The notes: generated by a model from the letters alone, not told the origin. A stretch of DNA of 64,000 nt from Lingula anatina (GCF_001039355.2 NW_019774670.1:276776-340775), one strand, 5' to 3'. Shown: positions 47,855-59,237, numbered from the stretch's first letter. Made by a program: numbers and translations.

Positions 47855-48870
47855 TCAACACAGATCACCCGTTGATACAGCCGGAGACGAGTTCCCAGCT
47901 ATGACGTCATCAAAGTAACTGCCATCATTGGCAGTGCTTTCTTCGTCCATATAAAAGTGCGGGGTTAGGATCAAGCCCCCTTTAGTTTTCACATCATTTT
48001 TTGTCTTGTCTTGCCACGTGACACAGCACTTCGGCTTTGGAGAGACTGCGAGGTCTGTGTCGCCATGGGAACTGTTCAGACCAGTGCCAAGAGGCCCCGG
48101 GGCAGTGTTTTCTGCGCTGTCAGAGCACTGGACGCGTATTTGCAAGCAGCGCGTGCTTGATTTCGAGTCCTCAGCGAGCTCTTCAATGGCGTGAATATCA
48201 GAGTTCAGGGGCGCGTCTCTTTTTGCTTTCATTTTGGGTCTAGGCGTCCCCCCGCGTGGCATGTAGGCAAGCTTAAGCGAAGACAGGGTGGTGAATGTAG
48301 TCGAAGCATTCTCTTCGCTCTCTATGTTCACCACTGCTGTACTGTCATGGCTCCTGTTTTGGCGCATCTGTTTCAGTAATCTGAACATTTCAATCCTCAA
48401 GTATTTGTTAAGATATCCATAGATGACAATGTTCAAAACACTCGAGCAGTGCGCCAGCAAGGTAGCAGTGGTAACAACCACGTCGTCTACTGTGTTACCG
48501 GACACCTGCAGGCCAGCTACTATGAAATAAGGCACCCAACACGTGAGAAATGCCACTGCAATTAACAGTATGGTCCGAGCGGCCTTGCAGTCGCGCGATT
48601 GGCTGTACCGAGATGGCTCCGAGACGACCTCGCTGCTCATGGTCTCCTGACTCTCAGCGTCTCCAAACACGCCGTCACTGATCTCTGCTCTGTCCACCGT
48701 GGGGACGAGGACGTCCGGGGGCTGGCGAGGGGACACGTAGGAGGACTGGGGAACCGGATGGACCCTGTTGCTTCTCCTGGTGTGGCCTAATGCCACGTTA
48801 AATATACTACAGTAGCACCATATCATTCCTATGAGAGGCAGTATATAGCTGAATGAGGAGAAGAAGATGA
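47855..48870 (-). CDS. Partial second copy of the GPR161-like receptor
   Basis: This is the minus-strand frame from the TM5 region ('FFSSFSYILPLIGMIWCYCS') through TM6 ('LIAVAFLTCWVPYFIV'), TM7 ('NIVIYGYLNKYLR') and the tail to the stop. It is cut at the N (48871). It aligns base for base with 52375-53390 with no indel. Differences are substitutions, several changing residues in the tail (for example 'APGPLGTGLN' versus 'ASQPLGTGPN'). This is most likely the other allele of the complete gene rather than a second gene. Confidence 0.75.
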
Positions 48871-48871
48871 N

Positions 48872-49074
48872 TTTTTTTTTTTTTTTTTGCATATTTTGAG
48901 AATTCTTGTTGATTGCATTTTATTAGAGCTTGTCAAGCACAAGACTGGTGGTGGAGTCCCTTTTTTTGGGTGGGGGGTCCATACGAATGCGCTTACTCCA
49001 GCTGGTGGTACAATATCCGGAGGCGGTATCGCCTCTCTGATCCTCTAGTTTTGTTATGTAGCTGCTACTGCACC
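48872..49074. other. Junction sequence between allelic blocks
   Basis: A poly-T run, then unassigned DNA with a G-rich patch, before the second block resumes with 'ACATATAAATATATTACTTT'. No gene seen. Confidence 0.4.
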
Positions 49075-52000
49075 GCTACATATAAATATATTACTTTAAG
49101 AATAAATTGAAAAACTGGAAGCATTCAATTCCCTTCATGAGCACATATAATGGTATAGTTCTGATAGATAACATAAAACTTAACTGCTTACTTTAGCGTA
49201 CCGTACTTTAAACAGGGAAATATACATGTGCGAAAGCGAAAATATAAGCGTTTATTTGACAGGTAAAACACACGTATTTTGTTTTCTTGGACTCAGAGTT
49301 TGATTCACTTTCTTTTATTTTTTTCCAGCTACGGCAGTTACGGCTCTTCTTTCCGATTTATTTAACAACTAACAGGAAGTTCAGACGACGACGTATCAAA
49401 TATGGTTTTGAATATCTAACGAATTCCTACTTTCTGCCTATTTAACTGCACACAGGACCTATACACAAAGATGTATGAAAAACTGACAACCTGCATCTGC
49501 ACAGTTATGAACGAAACCACTTTCATTTTGACACCAAACATGTATATGACGTCATCCACGTATGAGGAAGTGACGTCATGCGACAGAAACCATCGGCATT
49601 GATATTACCATTACTATTAAGAATACCATGACAACAAACTATAGGCACGGACTGATCAATATTTTACAATTGGGAGGGATGGCATACAGCGCTGTAAAAA
49701 CAAGTAAAAAGGGATGATTTTTTCTATAATAGGTATGGATCTGTGGCAAACAAACTACATGGTACGCGTTTTTCTGAAAAAAAAACTTATTTGGTAATAT
49801 AAAAATGGTACATGCATATGTCTGGGTGGGTGAGAGTGGGGGTGGGGGTGAGGAGGTGAAAAGAGAAGAAAGCGGTGTATGTTAAGTTAGGGTGAAGGGA
49901 AGGTCACGTGACCCCCTGGATACCTCCTTTTGAAACACCTGTGCTGAAATAAACTACTGAAGTGGGGATTGATTTGGATGTACAGACTTGACATTTAATA
50001 TGGAATATTTTTTTCCAAACCATTTTTCATCAGTTTTTTCCAATTTTGCTGACTGATAAATGAAAATAAGGATTAAAAACGTGTTTTAATAACTTCAAAT
50101 TATCTCTTTGATGTCATGTTGACATCAGATCATTGATTGAATTCGACAGTGAAGCAAGCAGAAATACATTGCCTATTCTATGTAATACGACAACCATTAA
50201 AACCTTTGCCTAACCCAAGCTTTGACCAGCCCAAATGAACACTACCCGATTAAATCACTGCATATTACATAATGTAGCAGCGCAACAGACATGGAAGTCA
50301 TTTAATTGGTAGCGACACACCTGACTTCACACTTGTCCATTCACAAATCTTATATGAGATCGGTGTTTTTTGAAAAAAGAATGCATTTTACCAAGGCATA
50401 GCTTCAAAACTGAAATATTCCATATTAAATGTCAAGTCTGTATTATTTGATAATTGATGACACCAACTAGGTATTGACCATGGTGCTCAGAATGCAGGGC
50501 TTGCGATACAATTCACCGTTCCCTTTTTGCCTCAACTATGCTTTTCATGCTGTGTAATTGTTGTTGTTTTTTATTTTTATTTTTGTAAAGAATGTATCAT
50601 TCCTATTTAACTGATGTTTACCAAGTTTTTTTTTTAATTTCAACGTGATCATTCGCACAATAAAAGTTATTCAATATAATGTATTATGGCTATACGTATC
50701 TCCGATATATTTTTTTCTTTTTATGTTTAAAAAAAACAAAATATTATTTTAGCTTCCTTGTCTGTATGGTCTATTGTTTACAAACCAAGAAGAAAATATT
50801 AAGGCTTTTTTCTGTATATCATTCACTATTAATGCTGTTAAAAACAGATAAATAAATTAATTTAATTTTATGAGTTTCTCTTTAATAAATTAAAATAAAT
50901 TAGTTTATGTATTGATTTACAATAATGGTAGTAATATTTCAATGAAGTGCAGTTATTAAAATAAGTAAAATATATTTTACCTTTTATAGAACTTCAGGAG
51001 AGAGACACAAACTGTACTCTTGACACATCTCTCAAATTTCAATTCAACAAGTAGAACACAGTATTTATAACACAACGTGTCTTTATTATATAAATATATA
51101 CCAAAAATATGAATACAACAATATAATAACAAACAAATAAATAAATGAATGAATAAACAGATAAACAAAAAAGCAAACAAGTAAATGTTAAATAAATAAA
51201 TACATAAATAAATAAATAAATAAATATATACATAAATAAATAAACTTTATAAAGACACATCCTATTATCACAGTTACGAGTTTTTTAAGAGGACTATTTC
51301 TGATCAACATATCTCTGTAGCACTTCAGCCACATAATAGGTGTTCAGGTAATTTCCTTATGATATTTCTGCCTGGCAGATTTATCCATTTTTTTTGCATG
51401 CAAGATTGACACTTTTGCATCAATATTGAAATTAAAAACAGATTAACAGGTACCGATGTTACATGTAGTTTTCCTGCTGTAGTGATTTGAACTAGGATTT
51501 CAAATACCAAAGGATCCTATGGAAAATTTAATTATTTTTCCATATTTTTCATATTTTCTTCACAGATGAGGTACTTCTATAGTCCATATATCCTACACAT
51601 GGTCTTCAGTACGTACGGCAGACAAAGATTAAAATAATTGATAGGTACCCATACAAATTTCGTAGCAATAGCAACATGTTTTCAGATAAAAGCGATCTCT
51701 TTTGCAAGTTCTCCAGCGCTAGCTGCTGACTCAATTGGCAACAAAAAAGGCGTTAATCCACGACGTTGTTGCGCAGTGTAGCATAAAGACTCTACCTTAA
51801 CAAGATAAACGAGCTGCAAATACCTCAACTAATGATACGATCGATGCCACTACAGTGTGTAAATATTTACTTGCATGCTATAATAGTTTTCATAACCTAC
51901 AACAACAGGATGTGCATAAACTTCCTGTAAGGGTATTAAGCTGCCGGATACACTAATTACAGTATCAACCGGTAGTTGAAAATAAATCACAATGCGGGAT

Positions 52001-53390
52001 ATTGAAAGTTACCATGACAACGGAAATATTCCCAAGACTATCGTGACTATTTACTTTTTATTGACTTACATAAGGGAAACTCTAATGATAACACAAACAA
52101 TATCACAATAGTGGGATCGGGCTCTGCCAAGAAAGTCACGATGTTACACACACACACACACACACACACGCGCGTCTCTTATTGTTTTTATATGTATATA
52201 CATATATATAATAGGAAAATATGACAATTTTACTATGATTTAGAGGGATAAGTGAGAACTAGGGGAGGATCACTTGTTTTTTTTTACTCGTGTGGACTTA
52301 AATGCTGTCCTTTGTCTCTTTTTGTTGGAGAGGGTCCTAATTTACATCTGGTACGTCATTAACACCTGACGTCATCAACACAGATCACCCGTTGATACAG
52401 CCGGAGACGAGTTCCCAGCTATGACATCATCAAAGTAACTGCCATCATTGGCAGTGCTTTCTTCGTCCATATAAAAGTGCGGGGTTAGGATCAAGCCCCC
52501 TTTAGTTTTCACATCATTTTTTGTCTTGTCTTGCCACGTGACACAGCACTTCGGCTTTGGCGAGACTGCGAGGTCTGTGTCGCCATGGGAACTGTTCGGT
52601 CCAGTGCCAAGAGGCTGGGAGGCCGTGTTTTCTGCGCTGGCAGAGCACTGGACGCGTATTTGCAAGCAGCGCGTGCTTGATTTCGAGTCCTCAGCGAGCT
52701 CTTCAATGGCGTGAATATCAGAGTTCAGGGGCACGTCTCTTTTTGCTTTCATTTTGGATCTAGGTGTCCCCCCGCGTGGCATGTAGGCAAGCTTAAGCGA
52801 AGACAGGGTGGTGAATGTAGTCGAAGCATTCTCTTCGCTCTCTATGTTCACCACTGCTGTACTGTCATGGCTCCTGTTTTGGCGCATCTGTTTCAGTAAT
52901 CTGAACATTTCAATCCTCAAGTATTTGTTAAGATATCCATAGATGACAATGTTCAAAACACTCGAGCAGTGCGCCAGCAAGGTAGCAGTGGTAACAACCA
53001 CGTCGTCTACTGTGTTACCGGACACCTGCAGGCCAGCTACTATGAAATAAGGCACCCAACACGTGAGAAATGCCACTGCAATTAACAGTATGGTCCGAGC
53101 GGCCTTGCAGTCGCGCGATTGGCTGTACCGAGATGGCTCCGAGACGACCTCGCTGCTCGTGGTCTCCTGACTCTCAGCGTCTCCAAACACGCCGTCACTG
53201 ATCTCTGCTCTGTCCACCGTGGGGACGAGGACGTCTGGGGGCTGGCGAGGGGACACGTAGGAGGACTGGGGAACCGGATGGACCCTGTTGCTTCTCCTGG
53301 TGTGGCCTAATGCCACGTTAAATATACTACAGTAGCACCATATCATTCCTATGAGAGGCAGTATATAGCTGAATGAGGAGAAGAAGATAA
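49075..53390. repeat. Allelic block, copy 2 (4.3 kb), with duplicate last LCCL exon
   Basis: Second copy of 45043-48870. It repeats the last LCCL exon at 49329-49365 with an intact acceptor and stop. It is longer mainly because of the MITE at 49983-50440. Confidence 0.85.
49983..50440. mobile_element. Tc1/mariner-type MITE, present in one haplotype only
   Basis: The 458-bp element starts CAGACTTGACATTTAATATG and ends with the exact inverse, at least 28 bp of perfect terminal repeat, flanked by TA (49981-49982, 50441-50442). The other block has the uninterrupted site near 45957-45970 (GATTTGAATG, TA, TTATTTGATG). Its terminal repeat matches the Tc1-like family of this window at about 23 of the first 28 positions, including TTAATATGGAATATTT at the same offset. 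It has no coding capacity. Confidence 0.9.
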
Positions 53391-54735
53391 GGTAGTTTAG
53401 AGAGGGCGTGGTGTTAGTCCAGGACAGAGTACAGGACAGAGCCTCTCTCTGAAACCTGTATTCGCCCCAGTTAAACAGCGGAGGGATCGCGACAATGAGG
53501 CCAACCAACCAGCTCCAGACAAGCATGATGTTTCCACGTGTCTGCGTGAACACAAACGGGTACCGAAGGGGGGCGATGATGTAGTAGTACCTGTCCAAGG
53601 AGACGAGGAGTAAGTTGACGGTAGAGGTAGAGAACAGCACGGTGGTGATGTAACCCTGAGCCTGACACCACTCCGCCCCGAACGCCCACCCCTGTTCCGA
53701 GGCCGAGACGATCATAAACGGCATCACCAGCACGGCAAGTCCTGAAATGGGGAAAAAAGTGGACACGTAAATCTTTAATCACCGCGTGCTAATTTTTGCA
53801 TCCTTCTTTTTTGATATGATAATTTCATACATATTTAATATATCTCCCATTCTTATAATGTTTCCGCTTAAGAGATGTATAAAATGTATAAATCAGAGAA
53901 ATAAGTGAGTACGCTGCGTTGCTCCAGGTTAAACGGGAAGTCCCTAGACGCTCCGCTATGTGTGGACATCACTGGGGTAATTAAAAGACAGCACAACTCG
54001 TTAACAGGTGTTTGTCGTCGCTTGTTAGCAATTACAGCTTTCCCCGCCAGGGGGTCTCTGTGCGTTGTTACAAAATTTCCTGTTTTTTTTTGTAACGACT
54101 TGCAGTGACACCTGGTGGAGGCTAGGTTACGGCAAATATGAAACCTGCCTTTCACTACAATTTTAGAATTATACTAGTTGCTTTTTTTTTTCAATTCTAT
54201 GCCATGTTTTACTTGTAAGAAATAGATAAGGAACACGAGGAAAAAAGACACATACGTCACAGCAAGTGTAAACACATAACTACGTCAGAGCACGTGATAA
54301 GACTCACCTACGTCACAGCAAGTGTAAACACATAACTACGTCAGAGCACGTGTTAAGACTCACCTACGTCACAGCAAGTGTCAACACATAACTACGTCAG
54401 AGCACGTGTTAAGACTCACCTACGTCACAGCAAGTGTAAACTACGTCAGAGAACGTGTTAAGACTCACCTACGTCACAGCAAGTGTCAACACATAACTAC
54501 GTCAGAGCACGTGTTAAGACTCACCTACGTCACAGCAGGCCAGGTTCAACAAGAAGCTATTGGATACGGTGAGGAGATGCGGCCGCTTGTAGAAGACAGT
54601 ACAGATGAGGCAGTTAGTAATCAGAGCGCTGAGGAGAATTACACAGAGGATGGCGATCTCAGCTACCTTTCCCTCAGCACTCGGGGTCTCCGTGGCGTTG
54701 GACATGGGCGAAAGGCTGCTGTTTGTAGCACTCAT
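52375..54735 (-). CDS. GPR161-like: Class A GPCR resembling GPR161, complete in two exons
   Basis: Exon 1 (54735-54525) and exon 2 (53741-52375) join at phase 1 to 1578 nt, 525 residues plus stop. Exon 1 has an N-terminus with glycosylation sites (NSS, NAT), TM1 ('ILLSALITNCLICTVFY') and the start of TM2 ('NSFLLNLACCD'). Exon 2 has the rest of TM2 ('LAVLVMPFMIV'), the TM3 Cys ('WAFGAEWCQAQ'), a 'LVSLDRYYYIIAPLRYP' DRY box, TM4 ('WSWLVGLIVAIPPLFNWGEY'), TM5, a long third loop, the TM6 'CWVPYF' motif and a TM7 'NIVIY' where most receptors have NPxxY. The tail is long and ends 'AVSTGDLC'. 'YKRPHLLTVSN', 'LAVLVMPF' and 'PPLFNW' recall GPR161, an orphan ciliary receptor in Hedgehog/PKA control, but another orphan clade is possible. 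Confidence 0.85.
54250..54530 (-). repeat. 56-bp minisatellite that copies the receptor's splice donor
   Basis: About five units, mostly 56 bp (one 49 bp), abut exon 1 of the GPR161-like gene. On the gene's strand each unit has GCTGTGACGTAG|GTGAGTCTTAA, the same sequence as the real exon 1 end and donor. Donor copies (ACTCAC on the plus strand) occur at 54302, 54358, 54414 and 54463; the real one is at 54519. Units also carry two TACGTCA half-CRE words and usually a CACGTG E-box. Confidence 0.88.
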
Positions 54736-55429
54736 GGTGTCTGTGATGTAACGTGCGCTAGATCTATGAATATGTGTTTTTCTCCGTTGCTCGCATGTTT
54801 GCGATGCTCATTAGCCTTACTGAAGTTGAATACATGTCTACGTCTCTTGGTTATGCAACTTTATCCCTGTTTTCTTCGGATCCTGAACTATTTGTTTCTA
54901 ATGCCTCAAAGATAGTAGAACGCTCCACTTCAAAGTGTCCTTCTGTGCTTGCAGTGTACAATTAGATATAAAATTTTCAAAGTTTGCCTTATTTTAGGCA
55001 ACTCACATAGAACTAAAATTTCGCTTTGGGCTATTCGCAGATGCTCGAGTTCTCCATTACTGCGACAAGTGTATAATGAGGCTCTGTAAATTGAGACTCC
55101 TTCTTTAGGATTCTTTGTTAATATCTGAAATGACACCTACGTCATTACTCCACATCTTGACCAATCGGGTCTCGTGTTATGCTGTTTACCGTCACGATGT
55201 GCGAAATAATTACCGCAAAACCCTTGCTGCCTTTGTCGCATCCTGTAACCAGCCCTGTAATAGAGAAAATAAAAAAAAAATAATTAAAAAAAAAAACATT
55301 TACAGCAAGAAGTCTACTGCCTGATTAATGAAGCAAACAATTCAGATTTTTAATTCTTCTATACACTGTGCGTGTGGGCTTTTAACAAGCGACGCCCTTT
55401 TTGTCAAGATTGCAGCAAGTATATTGAAT
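54736..55429. other. Upstream region of the GPR161-like gene
   Basis: Promoter and 5' UTR are expected here on the minus strand; no defined element is visible. Poly-A runs lie near 55270-55300. No other gene signal. Confidence 0.35.
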
Positions 55430-55461
55430 ATATACTAGAATTTTTAAAAATTCTAGTATAT
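55430..55461. repeat. Perfect 32-bp AT-rich palindrome within a direct repeat
   Basis: ATATACTAGAATTTTT is followed directly by its reverse complement. The left half with flanking TATTGAAT is repeated again immediately to the right (55460-55483), so direct and inverted repeats overlap. Confidence 0.85.
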
Positions 55462-55959
55462 TGAATATATACTAGAATTTTTAATAGTTCAACTAATGGT
55501 TTGCCCCATTACACTGAGTCTTGATGACGACAATGTGACCCAGAAATATGATTTTTAACATGCTCTTCTCTCTAGGTTTTTCACTGATACTTATTGACTT
55601 CATTAGGCCCATGGCTCATTATTCCAGTAACGTAAACAGAATATGTTGTAAGAAAGGTCTATTAATCTTTTGGATTTTTGCCAATGTATTTGTTTTGTTT
55701 GGCTTATGTTGCTCTTTGAGCGCAGGGTTTTCGTACGTCACTGATGCTAATTATAATATATTAAAATTATAATTAGTTATCCCGCACCTAGTGATGGGTT
55801 TTTGCAATAATACGAGGAAAGATTTGATAAATAACACATTATCATGCCGCGAAACATAAATGGGTCATTATGGTCATCAAAGATATTCCTTAAGCTTCCT
55901 CTCCAGCACTTGGATGTAATGGTCTGTGTTAATCTTCCCTTTGACCACCTGTATATATA

Positions 55960-56197
55960 CACACACTGGACAAAAGAAGTGTCACCCCTTTAATCAGAGA
56001 AATCAAAGTTATAATGCCTGGTCTACTTATAATGTGACTGATGAGTATAAAACCGCTATACCATGGAATTGTATTGTTGGTCTTTTTGTGAAATTTGATG
56101 TTAATAAAATGATACCAGGAGCATATCATTCCACAGTTATTTATCTCCCCCAAAGTATTGGTTCAGAAGGGGTGACACTTCTACTGTCCAGTGTGTG
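55960..56197. mobile_element. 238-bp MITE with TA target duplication
   Basis: Left end CACACACTGGACAAAAGAAG followed by TGTCACCCCTT. The right end is its inverse with small differences (AAGGGGTGACACTTCTACTG then TCCAGTGTGTG). TA lies on both sides (55958-55959, 56198-56199). The structure fits a Tc1/mariner-type MITE. Open frames inside are chance. Confidence 0.8.
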
Positions 56198-56199
56198 TA

Positions 56200-56784
56200 T
56201 ATTGTTGAAAAGCAAATAACTTACACTTTCAATAATTACAGATAACAATTAAAACGGAATCAAATGTGCAAAACGTATAGGGAGTTATTGAGTGCAAGTT
56301 AAATTTCTTTAAGAGTCAACAAGTGTGGCAATTGTTCTCGTAGTAGGAAAAGATGGAAAATTTCAAAGTCACATATAGTTCGATTTGATTGGTTGATTTC
56401 TGAATAGATTTGCAAGTTTCTAACAAGTGTAAAACACATGCAAACTTATGATGGATAAGGTCCCAGCATGAGTAATCCAAATAATATTTAAGATATCTTT
56501 AATTGAAAACAAAATTCCTTGTAATCACTCAAAGACAATGGAAAGAAACACCAGGTAAACGCATGATCAGTACGGATAAATAGAGCTGAAATACTTGTGA
56601 AATTGTGTGAAAAAGGCTGTCGGTGAATGAAATCTCCATATCGTTGTCGTTATTCCTCATTATAACACTATTTACTAGCTGATACCAGTCACATTAATCA
56701 CTAAACCATGATAAGAGATTAATGTACATGATTTAAAGAATCTCTTATACTATAGTCTTTGTGAAAGTCTTTTTTCCACACTGA

Positions 56785-56785
<1 letters not shown>
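56200..56785. other. Intergenic stretch, nothing recognised
   Basis: AT-rich and without exon or repeat signals I can name. Confidence 0.35.

Positions 56786-56836
<51 letters not shown>
56786..56836. repeat. (AAT)n microsatellite
   Basis: Uninterrupted AAT repeat leading into the tRNA-like segment, as often seen at SINE tails. Confidence 0.9.
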
Positions 56837-56839
<3 letters not shown>

Positions 56840-56859
56840 GAAAGGAAAAAAATAGAACC

Positions 56860-56925
56860 AAGTGGGAATCGAACCTCCTCCGCCGTGTTTGGGAGCCTAG
56901 CACGCTACTACTGGACGTCACCAAA
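56860..56925 (-). ncRNA. tRNA-like sequence, probably a SINE head or tRNA pseudogene
   Basis: On the minus strand there is an A-box-like TAGTAGCGTGCTAGGC (56911-56896) and a perfect B box GGTTCGATTCC (56875-56865), about 21 nt apart. The acceptor stem does not pair well and I cannot place a convincing anticodon. The (AAT)n tract lies on its 3' side in this orientation, which favours a tRNA-derived SINE. Confidence 0.5.
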
Positions 56926-57351
56926 TGCTGCCATCTGAGGTAGTGTTATTGACAATATATGATACCTGTCACACATGCCGCAGTTTTACGGAAATTACCG
57001 AAGGCTAGAAAATGCCTTCAAAATATACTTTTAACAGATATAATCAAATCTAAAGTAGGGGCACTATCTTTCCACTCCCCTTATGTATTGCTAACACCTT
57101 TCAGTTGTCAACAGAGCTTTCTAGTTTAGAAGAAAAATGTGAAAAGGAGACTGCGAATGATCTGCTATTATTATATAGATTGTAAGAAACTAAGTATTTT
57201 TGTCGGTGTGCTGTTTTTGTTAATTCACATTCATGTTCATTGGCGCGGTAAGTATCGCTATAAAATAGAAAACATTATAAAAAGAATGGATTAAAAAAAC
57301 GGATTATAATCCTCACCATTTCTCAATTGCTTTGATGCAGTACAAAGTTAT

Positions 57352-57610
57352 ATAATAATAATAATTATAATAATAATCATCTTTATTGAAATATTGCAAC
57401 CCGAAGGTTGAAGTTATACATATATAAATATATACTTTTTTATTTTATTTATTTTAAATCAAATTTATTTAAATCTGAGAAACCTGATTATTTTTGGCCA
57501 TGTTGCACTCTATAGTCGCTCTCACCTCCCTTGGGAGGATACAGCCCGGCTGCCATATTAGGCGCTCTGAGCTAACCAACGATTCCTTTCACCACTGCCA
57601 GACCAGTCCC
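57352..57610 (-). mobile_element. 3' end of a CR1/L2-type LINE or related SINE
   Basis: An (ATA)n tract is followed by 'CATCTTTATTGAAATATTGC' and 'AACCCGAAGGTTGAA', which I recognise as a common animal LINE 3' UTR read on the minus strand. Further right are 'CCCTTGGGAGGATACAGCCC' and 'CATATTAGGCGCTCTGAGC', probably the same element. No coding part remains. Confidence 0.45.
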
Positions 57611-57619
57611 CTGCTTCAA

Positions 57620-58636
57620 AAATTGGTTTATATATTCATAAGCTTGTAAGAAAGTTGGATGTATTAAGTTGGATTACTATCAAGGTACGAAAAAGCACTA
57701 ATGAATCTGCATAATATATCAATTATAAATATGGTACGGATAATTGGACGGTTTTGCCAGATTAAATGCCAAATGTGTCGTGCACGATGACGAACGTCGT
57801 GCTATTGCGCAGTACGCGTATGTATTCAATTCAACCGAGGTGATAAATGTTCGCGAAGGGTTCCAATTAAATGCGGTTTAATGTGACCTTGACCTTTGTA
57901 CCAGAACGTTTAATATCCCTGGATGTGCCAACAATATTAATCTTATCGCCAGGAGTTAACCTATCCATAGCCGTGAAGAATTTTATTTTATGTTCCAATT
58001 TTTTCTATTTTTACTGTTGAGAGAGAACCATCCTTTTAACACATGCAATAACGGGAGTTGCTGAAATTCACAAACGTATAACTCAGTGGTACTTTATACA
58101 TTGTAATTTTGCCTACGTTTCCAAATACCCTGTTGATAAAAAGGGAAAAAAATAATACCTGAAAAGACATTTATTTCGCCTTTTAAAGGCCTCGCAATGT
58201 GAATTGACGCTTTTCCAGTGATTGATAACGAGCTGATGATTATTACCACATGATAAAAATAGCACATGGAAACAAACTTGATTAAAAGAACTGCAGTGCA
58301 AAGGACATACATACATTCTTAAATCATGCAGTTCCATAATGGTAGATGGTTTTTCTATTGCTCTATACCTGGGTATTTGTTAAATAATCCTACGTCAAGC
58401 TCAGTGGCTAATTGCCCTTCAGGCAGACCGATCCTTACGTACAACTGATCTGAAAAAATTCTGGTTCGGTTTGGACAATATTGAATGTGAAATTCCTTAT
58501 TTCATCAATTACTAGTGCTTTTAATTTTCAAACCGTCCATATAGTCTTTTTTTGTACCGAACGTCTTCGTAATGTTTGATGCACAAACCTACGCTACGCT
58601 GACTAATACACAGATATGCATGGAGAGTACTGAAAG
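57620..58636. other. Intergenic stretch, nothing recognised
   Basis: There are short open frames on the minus strand at 58094-58337 but no splice sites or domains support them. Confidence 0.35.
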
Positions 58637-58745
58637 GGATCATACCTGTTCATTTTGGTAAAAAAAGATTTTCCTGGATTAAACGACATTTTCTCACACT
58701 TACAAGCACCAGAATCCGTTCCGACATTTTGAAGTAAGCCCCTCC

Positions 58746-58796
<51 letters not shown>

Positions 58797-58995
58797 TGTA
58801 ATGATCACTTAAGAGGTTGGCATAGCGGGTGGCCATCTATTTAGGATACGTGGTCTGATGGCAAGCACAGATTCCAGAATAATCGTGATAACCGCCGAAT
58901 TGGTGGTAAACGAGTTTATCATATTTCTTTGAGTTATTTATTATCTATTTATTGTGAAATATGGATATCATACGAAGTTTTGTTTTCCCTTTGAT
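58637..58995 (+). repeat. Dispersed repeat shared with 6590-6958
   Basis: Second copy of the repeat described there, with an expanded (TTTA)n tract inside (58745-58797). 'GTGGTCTGATGGCAAGCACA', 'AACCGCCGAATTGGTGG' and 'GTGAAATATGGATATCATAC' mark the match. Confidence 0.6.
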
Positions 58996-59237
58996 ATAAA
59001 AAAGCAACAGAAACGAACCAGTCTATATGTGGTCGCCTTCCCGGGAAAATGAAAATAAGAAGCCCCTCACCCCTGACTCACAGAATCGTGCCAAAATCTT
59101 GGCCAGACGAATGCTTCACGTAAACTAGGAATCAGTTACAATATTGAACAATATCCAACGGATTTGTTAATTCCGGAGTTCGGATCCTAAATTTTGAACA
59201 GCCCAGAAAATTGTCCCAAATTCACGATCTCCGACAC

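Larger units (their letters stand above)
45043..48870. repeat. Allelic block, copy 1 (3.8 kb)
   Basis: This aligns along its length with 49075-53390, including the last LCCL exon, the intergenic DNA and most of the receptor's second exon. It is separated from the second copy by the N at 48871 and about 200 bp of DNA. The second copy carries a 458-bp MITE and a 34-bp segment that are absent here. Confidence 0.85.

Noticed and set aside
48006-48790. Several plus-strand frames opposite the receptor copies
   Set aside because: Antisense shadows of the receptor coding sequence on the minus strand.
54250-54530. CRISPR-like array
   Set aside because: Units are contiguous near-identical copies without unique spacers, in an animal gene; it is a minisatellite.
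55926-56219. 97-residue frame
   Set aside because: Falls on the 238-bp TA-flanked MITE; both strands give similar-length frames because of the inverted repeats.
56860-56925. Functional tRNA gene
   Set aside because: The B box is perfect but the acceptor stem and anticodon arm do not fold convincingly, and an (AAT)n tail follows.
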